Below are positions 1 through 10,560 of a stretch of 64,000 nucleotides of DNA, one piece after another. The first letter of the stretch is position 1. The number at the start of each line of letters is the position of its first letter. Under the pieces are notes generated by a model. The model was not told the DNA's origin, searched no databases, and worked only from the letters and a program-made list of their open reading frames with translations. Both the position numbers and the translations under genes were made by a program. This DNA comes from Ichthyophis bannanicus. Its lineage: Eukaryota > Chordata > Amphibia > Gymnophiona > Ichthyophiidae. The DNA lies in NCBI GenBank assembly GCA_033557465.1, contig CM066032.1, forward strand, positions 448,258,270-448,322,269, in the 5' to 3' direction.

Positions 1-999
1 TGTATTATTTATTAATAAAGTTTTATGCCATCTTTATGAACAAAATGTCGTTCAAAATGGTTTATAATATAAATAAATATATAAAACAATGACAATTTAA
101 AAAGGAAAGGGAAGAATCAAAGCTGTTAAAATTCACATCAACAACAATAAAAATACCAGAATGACAAATTTAATCTTCAACAGGGAAAAGAAATATCTTC
201 ACCCCCTTCCTAAAACTCAGCAATTTTCTCTCATACCACAAAGAACACAGGTAAACTATTCCAGCGTTTTGTACCAACCACACTAGACTGATCCATTAAA
301 CCATCTTTCAAATAATTAGAATTCCTGAGGCCTCTGTGATGACCATAATATTCCACCAGAAATATAATTTTGCAATCTACTTTTCAAATATAAAGGTCCA
401 GAATTCCTCAGTACCTTAAATACTAAAACCAACAGCATAAAAACGTATCACTCTTGAATGGATAGTCAATGTAACCTCATCAACAGGGGACATGTGTCCT
501 CATATTTCCTATCTCCTAACAAAAATCATTTCTTAATTCCATTACTTGTTCATTATTTTCATATACAATTGAAATATTGTTTTAAGTGTTGCTTTTGAGC
601 CTTAGCTTATTTCAGAGAAACTAACTGTTGACTGAAGAAACATGTTCATGATAGTTAAGAGCTGATGGGGTTTAGACACGCTGCAGAAGTAATATACTCA
701 GACCCGGGCAAGAATGAGAACCATATGAGAAAGAAAGAAAGAAGGTAAGGACTTGGTCTCAAATACTTTCTTTCCAGGTCTTGGCTACCAGTATAAGTTC
801 AGCAGGCATAACTATCCAGGGATGTGTGGGGAGAACAAAGAGAACTGGTGTTCATTTGTGCTGATAACATTCACAACAGTGCATGTTAAAGTTACCTATT
901 GTACTTGAATTTAACACATCTTTTACTACTGCTTGTCCAAAAGTGCAAGCTATTTCTACTGCTGACACCTTCAAGTGGCATGATTCTGTTTTTTGGGTT
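1..999. other. AT-rich stretch, no gene seen
   Basis: No open frame of note and no recognised repeat. The sequence is AT-rich, with a short purine stretch near 728-745. I see nothing I can assign. Confidence 0.5.
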
Positions 1000-1180
1000 G
1001 TTGCTTTTTTTTTCTAAGTGCTGTTAAGTCAGTACTGACTCCTGCTCTGGGTTTTCTTGGCAATGTATAACTGGAAGTAGATTGTCAGGCCTTTTCTTCT
1101 GAAACAATGGAGCACCAGTGGGAATCGAACCCTTGATCTTATGGGTAATAGGCAATTGCTCTAACCACTAGGCTACTCCT
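1000..1180 (-). repeat. tRNA-derived SINE with RTE-like body
   Basis: Read on the minus strand it starts at 1180 with a tRNA-like head. A box A-like stretch (TAGCCTAGTGGTTAGAGCA) is followed by box B (GGGTTCGATTCCC, 1120-1132) and the head closes with GGTGCTCC. The body contains a segment (AAAGGCCTGACAATCTACTTCC) trimmed here to its core AGGCCTGACAATCTACTTCC that resembles the 5' region of the RTE element near 59830-59860. It ends in a degraded RTE-type tail (compare GAGTCGACTC near 56190) and poly-A. This is the AfroSINE/Bov-tA style of tRNA head plus RTE tail, so an RTE enzyme probably mobilised it. It is not a functional tRNA gene. Confidence 0.7.
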
Positions 1181-1584
1181 GTTTTATATCTCTCATTTTT
1201 CATTAACAGCAAAATCAACTAATAACTAAACAGATATGCAAAACCACATCATGGGTAGCAGGACCCAGATAAGTGCTGATGACTGGGGCCATCCCTTGGT
1301 TTTCAGTGAATAATCCCATTAAAAATGATTGCAGACTGCCCCAGCGCCATCTACATAACATCGTGGCAGTCCATGGACGGAGCAAGGCCACTGCCTGGAA
1401 TTATCTGGTTAGTAGCGATATTCAGTCCACTATTGGATAACTATCCAGCAAAAAGGCTGTCCTAACTTTATCCTTTCAGCTATCCAGACATCAAGCTGAA
1501 TATATCCACTATCCAGATGGCACCAAAGCTCAGTGCCGATCCTGGATATTCTGTAGCAGCCACTATCCAGATACCAGTGCTGAA
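1181..1584. other. unassigned, recurrent CTATCCAG motif
   Basis: The octamer CTATCCAG recurs at about 1440, 1480, 1510 and 1562, mixed with CTGAATAT motifs. A similar motif lies near 47655. It may be an old interspersed repeat into which the next L2 tail inserted. No coding potential is seen. Confidence 0.35.
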
Positions 1585-1790
1585 TATTTATTATTATTTT
1601 ATTATTTATTTATTTAACATTTTCTTCTATACCGCGCTATTAAAATCAGCGCGGTGTACATCGAACAAGAATACTGCAATGTATACAAATAACATTGAGT
1701 TTACAAATAACAGGGAATTGAACATGGGGGAGAAAACGGGGAAACTAAATACATTTAGATTTATTTCATCTGCAGAGGCTGGTGCTTAAA
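1585..1790 (-). repeat. L2-group LINE 3' end fragment
   Basis: Minus-strand L2 tail: (TAAA)-rich repeat at 1588-1618, then a perfect 8-bp stem ACCGCGCT (1631-1638) / AGCGCGGT (1648-1655) with a 9-nt loop, followed by L2 3' UTR. The same stem-loop ends the other L2 copies of the window. The copy is heavily 5'-truncated and carries no protein. Confidence 0.75.
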
Positions 1791-2644
1791 AAAAGAAAAC
1801 ACTGACCACCCCGGCTGAATATTGACCCCGAAATGTCAGCTATCCCAATTGCTTCCGCTTTTAAAGAAAATTAACACTTAAATATGTAAAATAATTTTGG
1901 TAATATCTGAGGTTATAGATTTTGTAGGTAGTAGTTTAGTGTATACAATAGGTACTTTTACCAGTAAAAAAAAAAAAAGAAAAAAGAAAGAAACAGAGCT
2001 ACTACTCCTCAGAAATAAGCTAGCTATGCTGTTACAACACAGTAGTGTGATATAAACCCTGCACTTACCACTTAGCAATTAGGTGGGTTAGGGGCGGAGT
2101 GTGTGCGTTGACGCCACAGTGCGGTTAGAGCGGGCATCACTGGCATGTTAACTGCAAATGTTGCCATTAGCATGGGTGCACTTACAGCTTCTTCAATGAA
2201 TGGCAGTAAGTGAGCTTGCAGTTTAGCCCATTGAGATGTGTCTCCTCGCAATAACTACAGGGGGATATGCCAAGCATGCCCCCAACAGTTGGCGTGGGTC
2301 TACTTCACCTCCCACGCTAACATTTTGGGACTTAACACATACTACAATAGCACATTTTAGTAAACATGCCCCAGTGATTTATTTAATCTAAGAAAGATTA
2401 TAATTAGATTTTTATGGCTTAAACGTAAACCTTAACAATTTATGAACAGAATACAAGTTAATGCTTAATAGTTTTTTGTTTTGTTTTTTAAATTTTATGA
2501 TAAAATGTGTTTTAACCATCATTGACCACCAGGGGTGTAAGATGCATGTTTCAGTTGGTGGAGCACCATAGCTGAAGTGTTATCCATTTATCTGTAGTTA
2601 TATATAGAGAGTTAGGGATAATATTTACTATCCAGCAGCTGATT
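1791..2644. other. unassigned AT-rich stretch
   Basis: No credible gene. Around 2292-2322 an imperfect inverted repeat (TTGGCGTGGG / CCCACGCTAA) could be part of a decayed MITE. Short poly-A at 1965-1978. Confidence 0.4.
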
Positions 2645-2945
2645 GCCTCTCCCTCCTTCCTTCTCCCTCGTATCTTTCCCCTCCCCAGCACTCTCTCTTC
2701 CTCCCCTCCCCCATCCTCTCTTTTTCTCCATCTTTTCCCTTCCTCCCTAAAGCACACACTCTTTCCCCTCCATCCGTCCAAACACTCAAATCTCTCTGTC
2801 TCTTTCAACACTCCCACCCATACTGGAACACTCTCTCCACCCTGTTTCCCCTTTGAGTATTGTCTCCCCTTCCTTCCCAGCCTAGTTCTCTTTGTTCTCT
2901 CTTCCTTCTTTTCCTGCCCAGGTGCACTCCCTTCCTCTCTCATCT
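2645..2945. repeat. polypyrimidine tract, about 300 bp
   Basis: The plus strand is almost only C and T (CCTTCC, CTCTCC words), so the minus strand is purine-rich. The minus-strand open frame across it is a by-product of this composition. It abuts the terminal repeat of DIRS copy 1. Confidence 0.7.
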
Positions 2946-2976
2946 CCTCAGCCCAACTCTTTTGGCAGCCCTAATG

Positions 2977-3160
2977 TGTAGTTACTCACCTGTAACAGGT
3001 GATCTCCGGGAATGGCAGGAATCACTCTTCACATAAGGGTGACGCCAGTACCAGCGCGAGAACATTCTCCAGCATCCAATGGGAATGCTTTTGGGAGCAT
3101 TGCTCCACGCATGCATGTCTGCCTTCCTGCCTTCCCTCCTGATCTCCTCAGTCAGGTGAC
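2977..3160 (-). repeat. DIRS copy 1 left inverted terminal repeat
   Basis: It starts GTAGTTACTCACCTGTAACA and matches the left terminal repeat of copy 2 at 40512-40710 in order and wording. In element orientation this is the 3' terminal repeat. Confidence 0.75.
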
Positions 3161-3247
3161 TAGTGGAGAAAAAAAATCTAAAAAATAAAAGGATAACTTC
3201 AAAGGGAGGTGGGCAGGTTGTGAAGACTGATTCCTGCTGTTCCCAGA

Positions 3248-3335
3248 GATCACCTGTTACAGGTGAAAAACTATGCTATCTCCAGGAACAAGCAGGAAAT
3301 TGGTCTTCACATATGGGACTCCCTAGCACACAACA
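3248..3335 (-). repeat. DIRS copy 1 internal complementary region
   Basis: The segment reads as the inverse of the terminal repeat edge (CACCTGTTACAGGTG) joined to a segment like the opposite repeat (AACAAGCAGGAA, CACATATGGG). This is the circle-junction layout of DIRS elements, in which internal complementary sequence helps regenerate the ends. It sits beside the 3' repeat, as expected for a minus-strand element. Confidence 0.7.
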
Positions 3336-3448
3336 ACCTAGTGAGAGAAGATTCCTGGCGCAGCCAGAGGTTGCAGCAGGGATCCGACAGACTCAGCATG
3401 TTCGGAGCACACCTCGCGGGACAGTCGTATGGATGGTGGGTAAGTTGT

Positions 3449-4641
3449 CTAGATTTCAAAGAGGTTACATAAAACAGATTGTCCAAATTCAGCATCACTT
3501 CTGGAATCCATATCCAAGCAATAGTAAGCTGCAAAGGTATGCAGCAAAGACCATGTGGCTGCTTGGGAGATCTCCGAAATGGAAAACGAATGGAGGTTGG
3601 CCACTGTAGCGGCCATGGCTTGAACATTATGGGCTGTGACATGATCCTGTAGAGATAGCCCAGCTTGCGAATAAGCAAAGGAAATGCAATCTGCAATCCA
3701 GTTTGAGAGAGTCCTCTTGGAAACTGGCAACCCGAGATGACTTGGATCAAAGGAGACAAAAAGCTGAGAGCACAAACAATGACACCTGGTGTGGTTGAGG
3801 TAGAAAGCCAGTGCTCTCTTACATGAATATGCAGTTTCGCCTCAGCACTGGAACTGTGGGGCCTGGGAAAGAAAGTTGGTAGTGAAATGGACTGGTTCAA
3901 ATGGAAGGAAACTACAACTTTCAGTAAAATCTTAGGATGTGTCTGGAAGACAACTTTATCATGGTGGAATCTGATATACAGAGCATAGTCCACCAAAGCT
4001 TGATGTTCATTAACACTTCGTGCTGAAATTAATGCTACAAGAAAAAGGACTTTCCATGTTAGGAATTTTAGGGGAGCTGACACCAAAGGCTCAAAAGGTC
4101 TCCACATGAGTTGCGCAAGAACAACATTCAAATCCCACGCCGTGGGTGTTGGGCGAAGAGGTGGTTTGGTCAAAAGACCACACATAAATCCTACCACTAA
4201 CAGGTGTACCGAAATGGGACAATTCTCTAGGGTATGGTGATAAGCAGCTATGGCGCATAAGTTTACTTGTACTGAATTGGTCTTAAGTCCTGATAAGGAC
4301 AACTGGAGTAAGTACTGTAGAAGATCCGGAACTGGACATGTGAAGGGATCCAAGGTTTTCTGAGAAGACCACAGAGAAAACCTGCACCACTTGAAAGCAT
4401 AAGAACGCCTGGTCATGTCTTTCCTGGAAGACAGTAGAACCTGGAAGACATCCTCTTGAAGTCCTAAGTCTGAGAGGATGAAGCGTTCAGTAGCCATGCC
4501 ATCAGGCAGAGAATTTTGAGGCTGGGGTGCAGGAGGGTCCCCTGCTCCTGGGAAAGGAGTTTGGGTGCACAACCCAGCCTGAAGGGAGGAGTCTGAGCTA
4601 GTTGAAGGAGAAGAAGAAACCATGGTTGCCTGGGCCAACAA
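3449..4641 (-). pseudogene. DIRS tyrosine recombinase (copy 1, frameshifted)
   Basis: This is the enzyme that would insert the circular DIRS DNA in place of a DDE integrase. The long frame from 4641 holds the N-terminal helical part (RRSYAFKWCRF), then the catalytic core beginning at VALISARSV with the first conserved Arg, and a KVV..FHLNQ stretch. After a frameshift near 3775 the C-terminal half continues in another frame: LFVSFDP, SKRTLSNWIADCI, AHNVQAMAAT and FAAYYCLD. The HxxR box reads HNVQ, so the second catalytic Arg is replaced by Gln; copy 2 keeps HNVR. The nucleophile region with Tyr is present. The copy is inactive by frameshift and by that substitution. Confidence 0.8.
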
Positions 4642-5006
4642 GGGTCAATGAGGATCATCGTTCCCAGTCAGTCCAAGGTTGAAAAGTGATTTTGCAATGA
4701 GGGTGAAAGGGGGAAAAGCATAGAGCAGACCCTGTCCCCAGTGCAGGAGAAAAGCATCCGAGCTCTCTCTGTGAGGAGGTGGAATCCTCGAGCAAAACCA
4801 AGGTAGTTGTGCGTTGCAGGGAGAAGCAAAGAGATCGAGTAGCGGCGTTCCCTCATAGCTGGAACAAGGGAGTGCCACTTGAGGCTTCATCATCTACTGG
4901 TGTGGGTGGAGAAATTGACTTAGCCTGTCTGCTAATTGATTCTCCTCTCCTGGAAGGTATTCTGCATGAAGGTGAATTCCCCGAGAGATCGTCCAGTTCT
5001 ATAGGC

Positions 5007-5486
5007 TTATCGCCTCTCTGCATAAGGGGCAAGCGCCTGTGCCTCCTTGTTCGTTGACATAAAACATGGCCACTTGATTGTCTGTCTGAATGAAACTGAG
5101 CGGCCTACCAGATGGGGAAAAAACATGCAAATGGCATTGAAGATCGCTCTGAGTTCCAGGAGATTGATGTGAAGGGAGCTCTCCAGGGAAGACCACAGAC
5201 CTTGGGTTGTGAGGCTGTTGAGGTGAGCCCCCTGAGGTGATCCCCCAAACCGTGCTTGGATGCACTGGTGGTCAGAGTACACTGCGGTGCAGACCTTTGA
5301 AAAGGTAACTCTACAGTGGGTTTCTCTGGTGTGTACCACTATTGAAGGGAGGTTTTCATTTGAGGAGAAATGGTGATTAGGTTGGAGAGGCGCCCTGCAG
5401 ATTGTGTCCACTGCTGTGACAGAGTCCACTGCCCAAGCCACATGTTGAGTCAGACATAGGAAAACAACATGGACTGTCGAGGCCAT
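5007..5486 (-). pseudogene. DIRS RNase H domain (copy 1)
   Basis: The conceptual protein has the DIRS/Ty3-type RNase H layout: VYSD near the start with its catalytic Asp, an HINLLELRAIF segment carrying the conserved Glu, and an altered third motif. It lies between the recombinase (left) and reverse transcriptase (right). Frames shift at about 5060 and again at the reverse-transcriptase side. It would remove RNA from the DNA-RNA hybrid during reverse transcription. Confidence 0.65.
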
Positions 5487-5935
5487 ATAGCCTAGTAAGC
5501 AAAGGAAAGTCCTGGCAGTTACTGTTGATTGCTCCTGGACCTGGGTGGCCAGAGTGATTAGCCAAAATTAGCCGAAATCGTCTGGCAGGAAAGCTCTTGC
5601 TTGAACTGTATCCAGCCGGGCTCCTATGAACTCTAGGTCCTGAGTGGGAGCAAGGTGTGAATTTGGATAATTGATGACGAGCCCTAAGCCTTGGAGTACT
5701 TGGATGGTTCATTGCAGGGTAACAGTGATGATTGAATGGTATCTGCCTTTATCAGCCAGTTGTCTAAGTATGGGAACAGAAAGATCCCCAAAGTTCGGAG
5801 ATAGGCTGCGATGACAGCCAGACACTTTGTGAAGACTCTTGGTGCCGAGGCCAGTCTGAAGGGGAGGACTTGGTATTGATAATGGTGGCTCTGAAATACA
5901 AATCTGAGGAACTTGCTGTAGTTTGGGTGGATCAG
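5487..5935 (-). pseudogene. DIRS reverse transcriptase, C-terminal part (copy 1)
   Basis: Minus-strand translation around 5734-5800 reads PYLDNWLIKA, where active DIRS enzymes carry YLDD. The second Asp of the catalytic pair is Asn here. Several stops follow. The frame is cut at 5936-5942 by insertion of L2 copy A and resumes at 10147. Confidence 0.7.
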
Positions 5936-6241
5936 GATGTATTTATTTATTTATTTATTTAACAAACTTTTATATACCGTGACTTTCCAGTGATCAGGTG
6001 CGGTTTACATATAACAGATTAGGGGAACAGAAAGACAGTTTTGTTTTTACAATGAACATAGCATGAACTATATACATTAACACTTAAAACTTTTAACTTT
6101 TAACTTTGGAGAACTATGTACATATAACTATATACAGATAGTAGAGATGAGGTCAACAGTGTAGGTAGTTATATCAAAGACAATGTCAAAGGTCATAATA
6201 ACATAAGGCAGTTACGAAGTTGGTTTCTATGTGTATATAGG

Positions 6242-9101
6242 TTATCCCTTTTCATTTTGGTATTGAGAGTTTGCCAGTGGGCCGTAGTGAGAGATAAAGA
6301 GGTGGGTTTTTAAAGTTTTGCGTAGGGTTTTAAGGTCAGTTGAGGCTCTGATTTCTTCTGGTAGCGAGTTCCAGAGTATGGGAGCAGCGTGGGAGAATGC
6401 TTTTTTATTAGTCGTTTTTTTGGTCTTAGTGAATTCTTTTGGAATTTTTAATTTATTAGCGTTGCCTCTTCTATGTGCAGAGTGGATGGTGTCTTTAGTG
6501 AGTAGCTTATTAAGGGTGGCTGGAGCAGTGTTATTTAATGCCTTGAATGTGGTAATTATTAATTTATAGTCTATTCTACATTGAATCGGGAGCCAGTGTA
6601 GTTTGGCTAGGTAAGGTGATATGTGTTCAAAAGGGTGTACCTTCATTATAGTTCTGGCTGCAGCGTTTTGAGCTAATTGGAGTCTTTTGATGTTTTGGTT
6701 AGTGGTGCCTAGTAGAGAGAGGTTGGCGAAGTCAAAATGTGGTGTGACATTGGCTTGAATGATGCTTAGGAAGTCTTGCAGGTGTACTAGAGGGCGTAAT
6801 TGTTTTAATACTTCGAGTTTAAAGTATATTTTCTTGGTTGTATTTCTTATGTGGGTGTTCATACTAAGGTGTGTATCAAGTATCACCCCTAGGTATTTTA
6901 TTTCATTTTTTATGTGGATGTCATGTTTCTGGAGTGTAATGTGGGTAGGGGGGGTGTAGGATTTGTTTTTTGTTACAATCAGTATGTCAGTTTTGGAATG
7001 GTTGATAAACAGGTTGTGGTCTTCTAGCCAAGTTGTTAGTTCCTTGAAACAGTCAGTTAATAGCTGAAGTGGAAGTTTTGGGATTGTGAAAGGAATGTAT
7101 AACATGATGTCGTCGGCGTATATATGATAGTGGATTTTGAATTTTTTAAAGATGTTACAAATTGGTTGTATATATATTAAATAGGAGTGCAGAGAGGGCA
7201 GAACCTTGGGGGAGGCCAATTTCCTGTTTGTATGTGTTGGAGGTTTGAGTGTTGATCCTGACAGTTTGGGTTCTGTTGGATAGATATGAAGTGAACCATT
7301 TGAGAACCAATGAGGTGGCACCTATTTGACTGAGCCTATTGAGCATTAGTGTATGGTGGACACTGTCAAATGCTGCAGAAATGTCTAGAAAAAGTAATAG
7401 GAATGCATTTTTGGGGCTGTCTATTCCTCTTACTAGAGTGTCTAGGAGTACAGTTAAAAGAGTGTCTACCCCATGGCCAGGGCGAAAGCCATATTGTTGG
7501 TCATCCAGGGGAGCTGATGTGTCAATGTATTCCTGTGTTTGTGTTTGGACTACTTTTTCTATGAGTTTGGCCATAAATGGTATACTAGAAATGGGTCTAT
7601 ATGAGTTCGGTGAACTTTTGTCCAGGGTATTATTTTTTAATATGGGTCTGATTTGTGCATGTTTTAGTATGGGTAGCCTTGATTTAGTGAGAGATTAATT
7701 AATGGGAGAATGAAAGGGGATAATGTTGGAAGGGTGTTCTTTATCCAATTTATGGGGCAGGGATCGAGGTGAGAAGTTGTAGTATTTAGATTCGACATTA
7801 TATTCTTAAGGGTCTCCTTAGTTATGGGGTAGAAATGATTCCAAGAATCTAGCGGGGGTTGGCAGGATATGGTTTGTGTAATTGGTATAATTGTTGAGAT
7901 ATTCTTTATTTTTGATTTATTTATGTAGTGATTTGCTAAGGTTTGGGGGGATATATCATTGGCTTCATGACTGGAGTTGTATGTGTTTTTGGTTAGGTTT
8001 TGGACAATGGAGAATAGTTCCCTTGGTCTGTTGATAGATTTATTTAGGACAGTTGAGTGGAAGGTTTTTTTGGCACTGTCTGTGGCGTCTTTATAGTTTT
8101 TGAGATAGGTGTGATATAGTTCATTATACGTTGTTCAATTTTCATTTTATACTTTAGTTCAATTTTCCTGAGAGTTCTTTTCATAACTTTCAAAGTATTA
8201 TTAAACCATGGGGCATCACCAGTACTGGGACGTGTGTTCTTGTTTGGTTGATTATTTGCAGCTGCTTTTGAGATTATCTTATGCCAGGATGTAATAGCTT
8301 CATCAAGGTTGGAAGGTGATGATGAAAGGTAAGGGACTGTTTGATCCAGGAAATCTTCAGCATTAAAGTTTTTAAATCTGGGGAGTGGGGGCTTTTGCTG
8401 ACTGTTTTTGTTATTTGAGTTGGTGTGTTTAAGATTAAACTTAATCAGGTAGTGGTCTGACCATGGGTTCGGCGTACACTGTAAGGATTCAGGATTGAAA
8501 AGTTTATGGATTACTTCTGGGAGGAAGATAAGGTCTAAGGTTCCTCCTTTGTTGTGAGTTTTTGTAGTAATGATTTGGTGGAAGCCTATGTCATGTATAG
8601 ATTCAAGGAAGAGGGTAGAATAAGTGATGGGTAGAGACGGAAGGTTAAAATCTCCTAACATTATTAATGGACTATGGTCTGTAGAAGAGCTGAGAAGCTC
8701 TATTAGGGCATCCATATTTTCTGTATTATAGTCAGGTGGTCTGTAACACAAAGGATGTCAGGTTTATTGTCGTTTAGGAGATCGGTAAAGATAGGGAGTT
8801 TATTTTTCATAGATCTAGCATTTGTTAGGATATATGAGAGTATGGTAGGTTCATTATTATTTGGTAGGGTATTTGCTTGGTGAGGTGTAGTGGGTTTTAT
8901 ATGTATAAGGCGGCTATGGTTTACTTTTGTATTAGGCCAGATAGGTGTATGTGCTACTGGTATATAGTGTCTGTTAATGCTTTGTATGATTGGTATAGGT
9001 TTATAATGTTTGGAGTTTAGACTATGTGTGAGTACAATTACTGATAGTATTATGGCGCAGCTGCAAAATATTCTTAGGGAAAAGGAGTGTGAATATGTCA
9101 T
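6242..9101 (-). pseudogene. L2 copy A endonuclease/reverse transcriptase (broken)
   Basis: Single large L2-type protein. It begins at 9101 with a Met followed by a hydrophobic run (IFCSCAIILSVIVL), then a polar spacer. The apurinic-type endonuclease opens with NARSMKNK. An internal deletion joins the segment after ILCVT to YRPPDYNTE near 8750. GDFNLPSLP and SDHYLIKF follow. Reverse transcriptase motifs: FRPGHGVDTLL, FLDISAAFDSV, GLPQGSALS and an intact YADD. The C-terminal region has LHWLPIQCRID and ILWNSLPEEIR. Frameshifts occur near 8130 and 7160. It would nick target DNA and copy its own RNA. Confidence 0.85.
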
Positions 9102-9124
9102 TTTGGGGGCTAGCAGTTATAAGT

Positions 9125-9570
9125 TTGCTGGTTACTGACGATAGTAATGAATTTAACACAGTTGAGTGAGAATTGGTTACTGGCAACAGTAATAAATGTA
9201 ACACAGTTAAATGGGAGTGAGTTCTAGCAACCATAGTGGTTTTATCACAGTTGAGTGGGGATGATTTGCTGGCAACAGTAATAAGTTAACACAGTTGAAT
9301 GAAAAATGAATTACTAGCAACAGTGATGGGATTTAACACAGTTGAATGAGAATAAAATACTGGCAACAGTAATAAGTTAATACATTTGGGTGAGGATGAA
9401 TTACTGGCAACAGTAATAATATATGACACAATAAGTTAACACATTTGGGTGAGGATGAATTACTGGCAACAGTAATAAGATATGACACAGTTGAATGAGA
9501 ATAAATTGCTGGCAACAGTAAAAACTTTAACACAAATGAGTGAGGATGAGCTACTTACAACAGTAAGGCG
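9125..9570 (-). repeat. minisatellite in the 5' UTR of L2 copy A
   Basis: About eight imperfect copies of a roughly 50-bp unit. Each contains words like TACTGGCAACAGTAATAA and ACACAGTTGAATGAG (plus-strand reading). It lies just upstream of the L2 start codon. Short open frames across it are fortuitous. Confidence 0.8.
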
Positions 9571-9935
9571 ATCTAGTGCATTTGAGAGGAAAAACGTTAC
9601 TAGGAGCAGTAGCAAATTTAAATTATGTGTTGTAATGTGGAGTACTGGTGAGGGAACGATAAGAGGCAGGTAGGGTTAAGTGTGTATACGTGTCTAACAG
9701 TTGTGATCAATTCAAGTATGGTGTTTGGTTATGGCTGTCAGCCTTAGTACTGGTGACATAGAGTAGACGAGGAGATAAGTAATAAGACAGAAGCTAACAC
9801 AGGTCTAATGGTATTTGGTAATACTTGCAGTTCGGATATGAGTCCGATTAAGGTGGGTTTCTTGTAGTTTCCGTGGTTCTGAGATCTATCGAAGTGCCAC
9901 GGCGCAGGCACGCCAGCGCAGACGCGCCTGCAGTT

Positions 9936-10139
9936 GCGCTCTTTTAATGGAGCCTGTGACTGCCCCGATTGGACAGCCAACTCACAGCTGGGCGGTGCGG
10001 TCCTCGTTGAGAGCTCAATCCCTCCTGGGAGAGCTTGGGGCTGCAGAGGAAGGTAGCGATTCAGCCGCGCTCTTTTAAAGGAGCCTGGGACTGCCCCGAT
10101 TGGACAGCCAACTCACAGCTGGGCGGTGCGGTCCTCGTT
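9936..10139 (-). promoter_or_regulatory. tandem promoter monomers of L2 copy A
   Basis: A 131-bp unit is present once in full (9936-10066) and again in part (10067-10139). The second differs at only two positions over the shared 73 bp. On the element strand each holds CCAAT (10103-10099 and 9972-9968), exactly 19 nt, then TTTAAAAG or a close variant, then AGCGC. The element ends inside a monomer, as in monomer-type L1 promoters. This looks like the internal RNA polymerase II promoter of the LINE. Confidence 0.75.
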
Positions 10140-10146
10140 GATGTAT

Positions 10147-10560
10147 ACACATCCTTGAGATCCAGAGCACATAGCCAGTCGTTTGGTTGGAGATATGAAA
10201 GAAGAGTACCCAAAGAAATTTGTTGAAGTTTGGAAAGATCCAAGATAGGTCTGTGGCCTCACATCTTCTTTGGGATAAGGAAGTATCGGGAGTAGAACCG
10301 CAGGACTTGCTGAGATGGAGGAACCTCCTTGATTGCCCCCTGCACAAGCAGAGAGTGGATTTCCTGCTTTAGTAAAGAGGTGTGATGGAGATCCAACTAG
10401 GACTGGCCCACAAAATGAGTGGGTGGTCTTTCTTTGAAACGCAGCTGGAGACCCTCGTTGCAAGGTCCAGGGTTCTGAGGTGATGATGGCCTTGGATCTA
10501 TGAAATGTACAAATCTTCCTGGGATTAGAGGAGGAATAGGGAATTGGATGGGACAACTGG
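10147..10560 (-). pseudogene. DIRS reverse transcriptase, N-terminal part (copy 1)
   Basis: The DIRS frame resumes past the L2 insertion. Conceptual translation gives ILDLSKLQQISLGTLL, then a two-residue variant of DWLCALDLKD with the first catalytic Asp in LKDVY. The same block occurs in copy 2 at 43500-43640. Frames are broken, with one visible shift near 10290. It joins the C-terminal part at 5487-5935 across the L2 insertion. Confidence 0.7.

Larger units (their letters stand above)
5943..10139 (-). mobile_element. L2-group LINE, copy A, full length, inside DIRS copy 1
   Basis: A 4.2-kb non-LTR retrotransposon of the CR1/L2 group. Left to right (3' to 5'): TTTA-rich tail, 3' UTR, protein with reverse transcriptase and endonuclease, long 5' UTR with minisatellite, and tandem promoter monomers. 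It is flanked by the 7-bp direct repeat GATGTAT (5936-5942 and 10140-10146). Joining the flanks restores the DIRS sequence seen in copy 2 around 43480-43500. Because the 5' end is present this is a full-length insertion, later broken by an internal deletion and frameshifts. Confidence 0.85.

Noticed and set aside
1107..1180. possible tRNA gene (also 24360-24415 and 61370-61435)
   Set aside because: A and B boxes are present but cloverleaf arms are poor and each is followed by a SINE body and tail.
2551..2943. 130-aa minus-strand open frame
   Set aside because: It lies across a polypyrimidine tract; Arg/Glu/Gly-rich translation is a composition artefact.
3163..3609. 148-aa plus-strand frame
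   Set aside because: It covers the DIRS terminal and internal repeats and the antisense of the recombinase; no known motif.
9125..9570. possible CRISPR-like array
   Set aside because: Repeats are contiguous, imperfect and without unique spacers; it is a minisatellite in a LINE 5' UTR.
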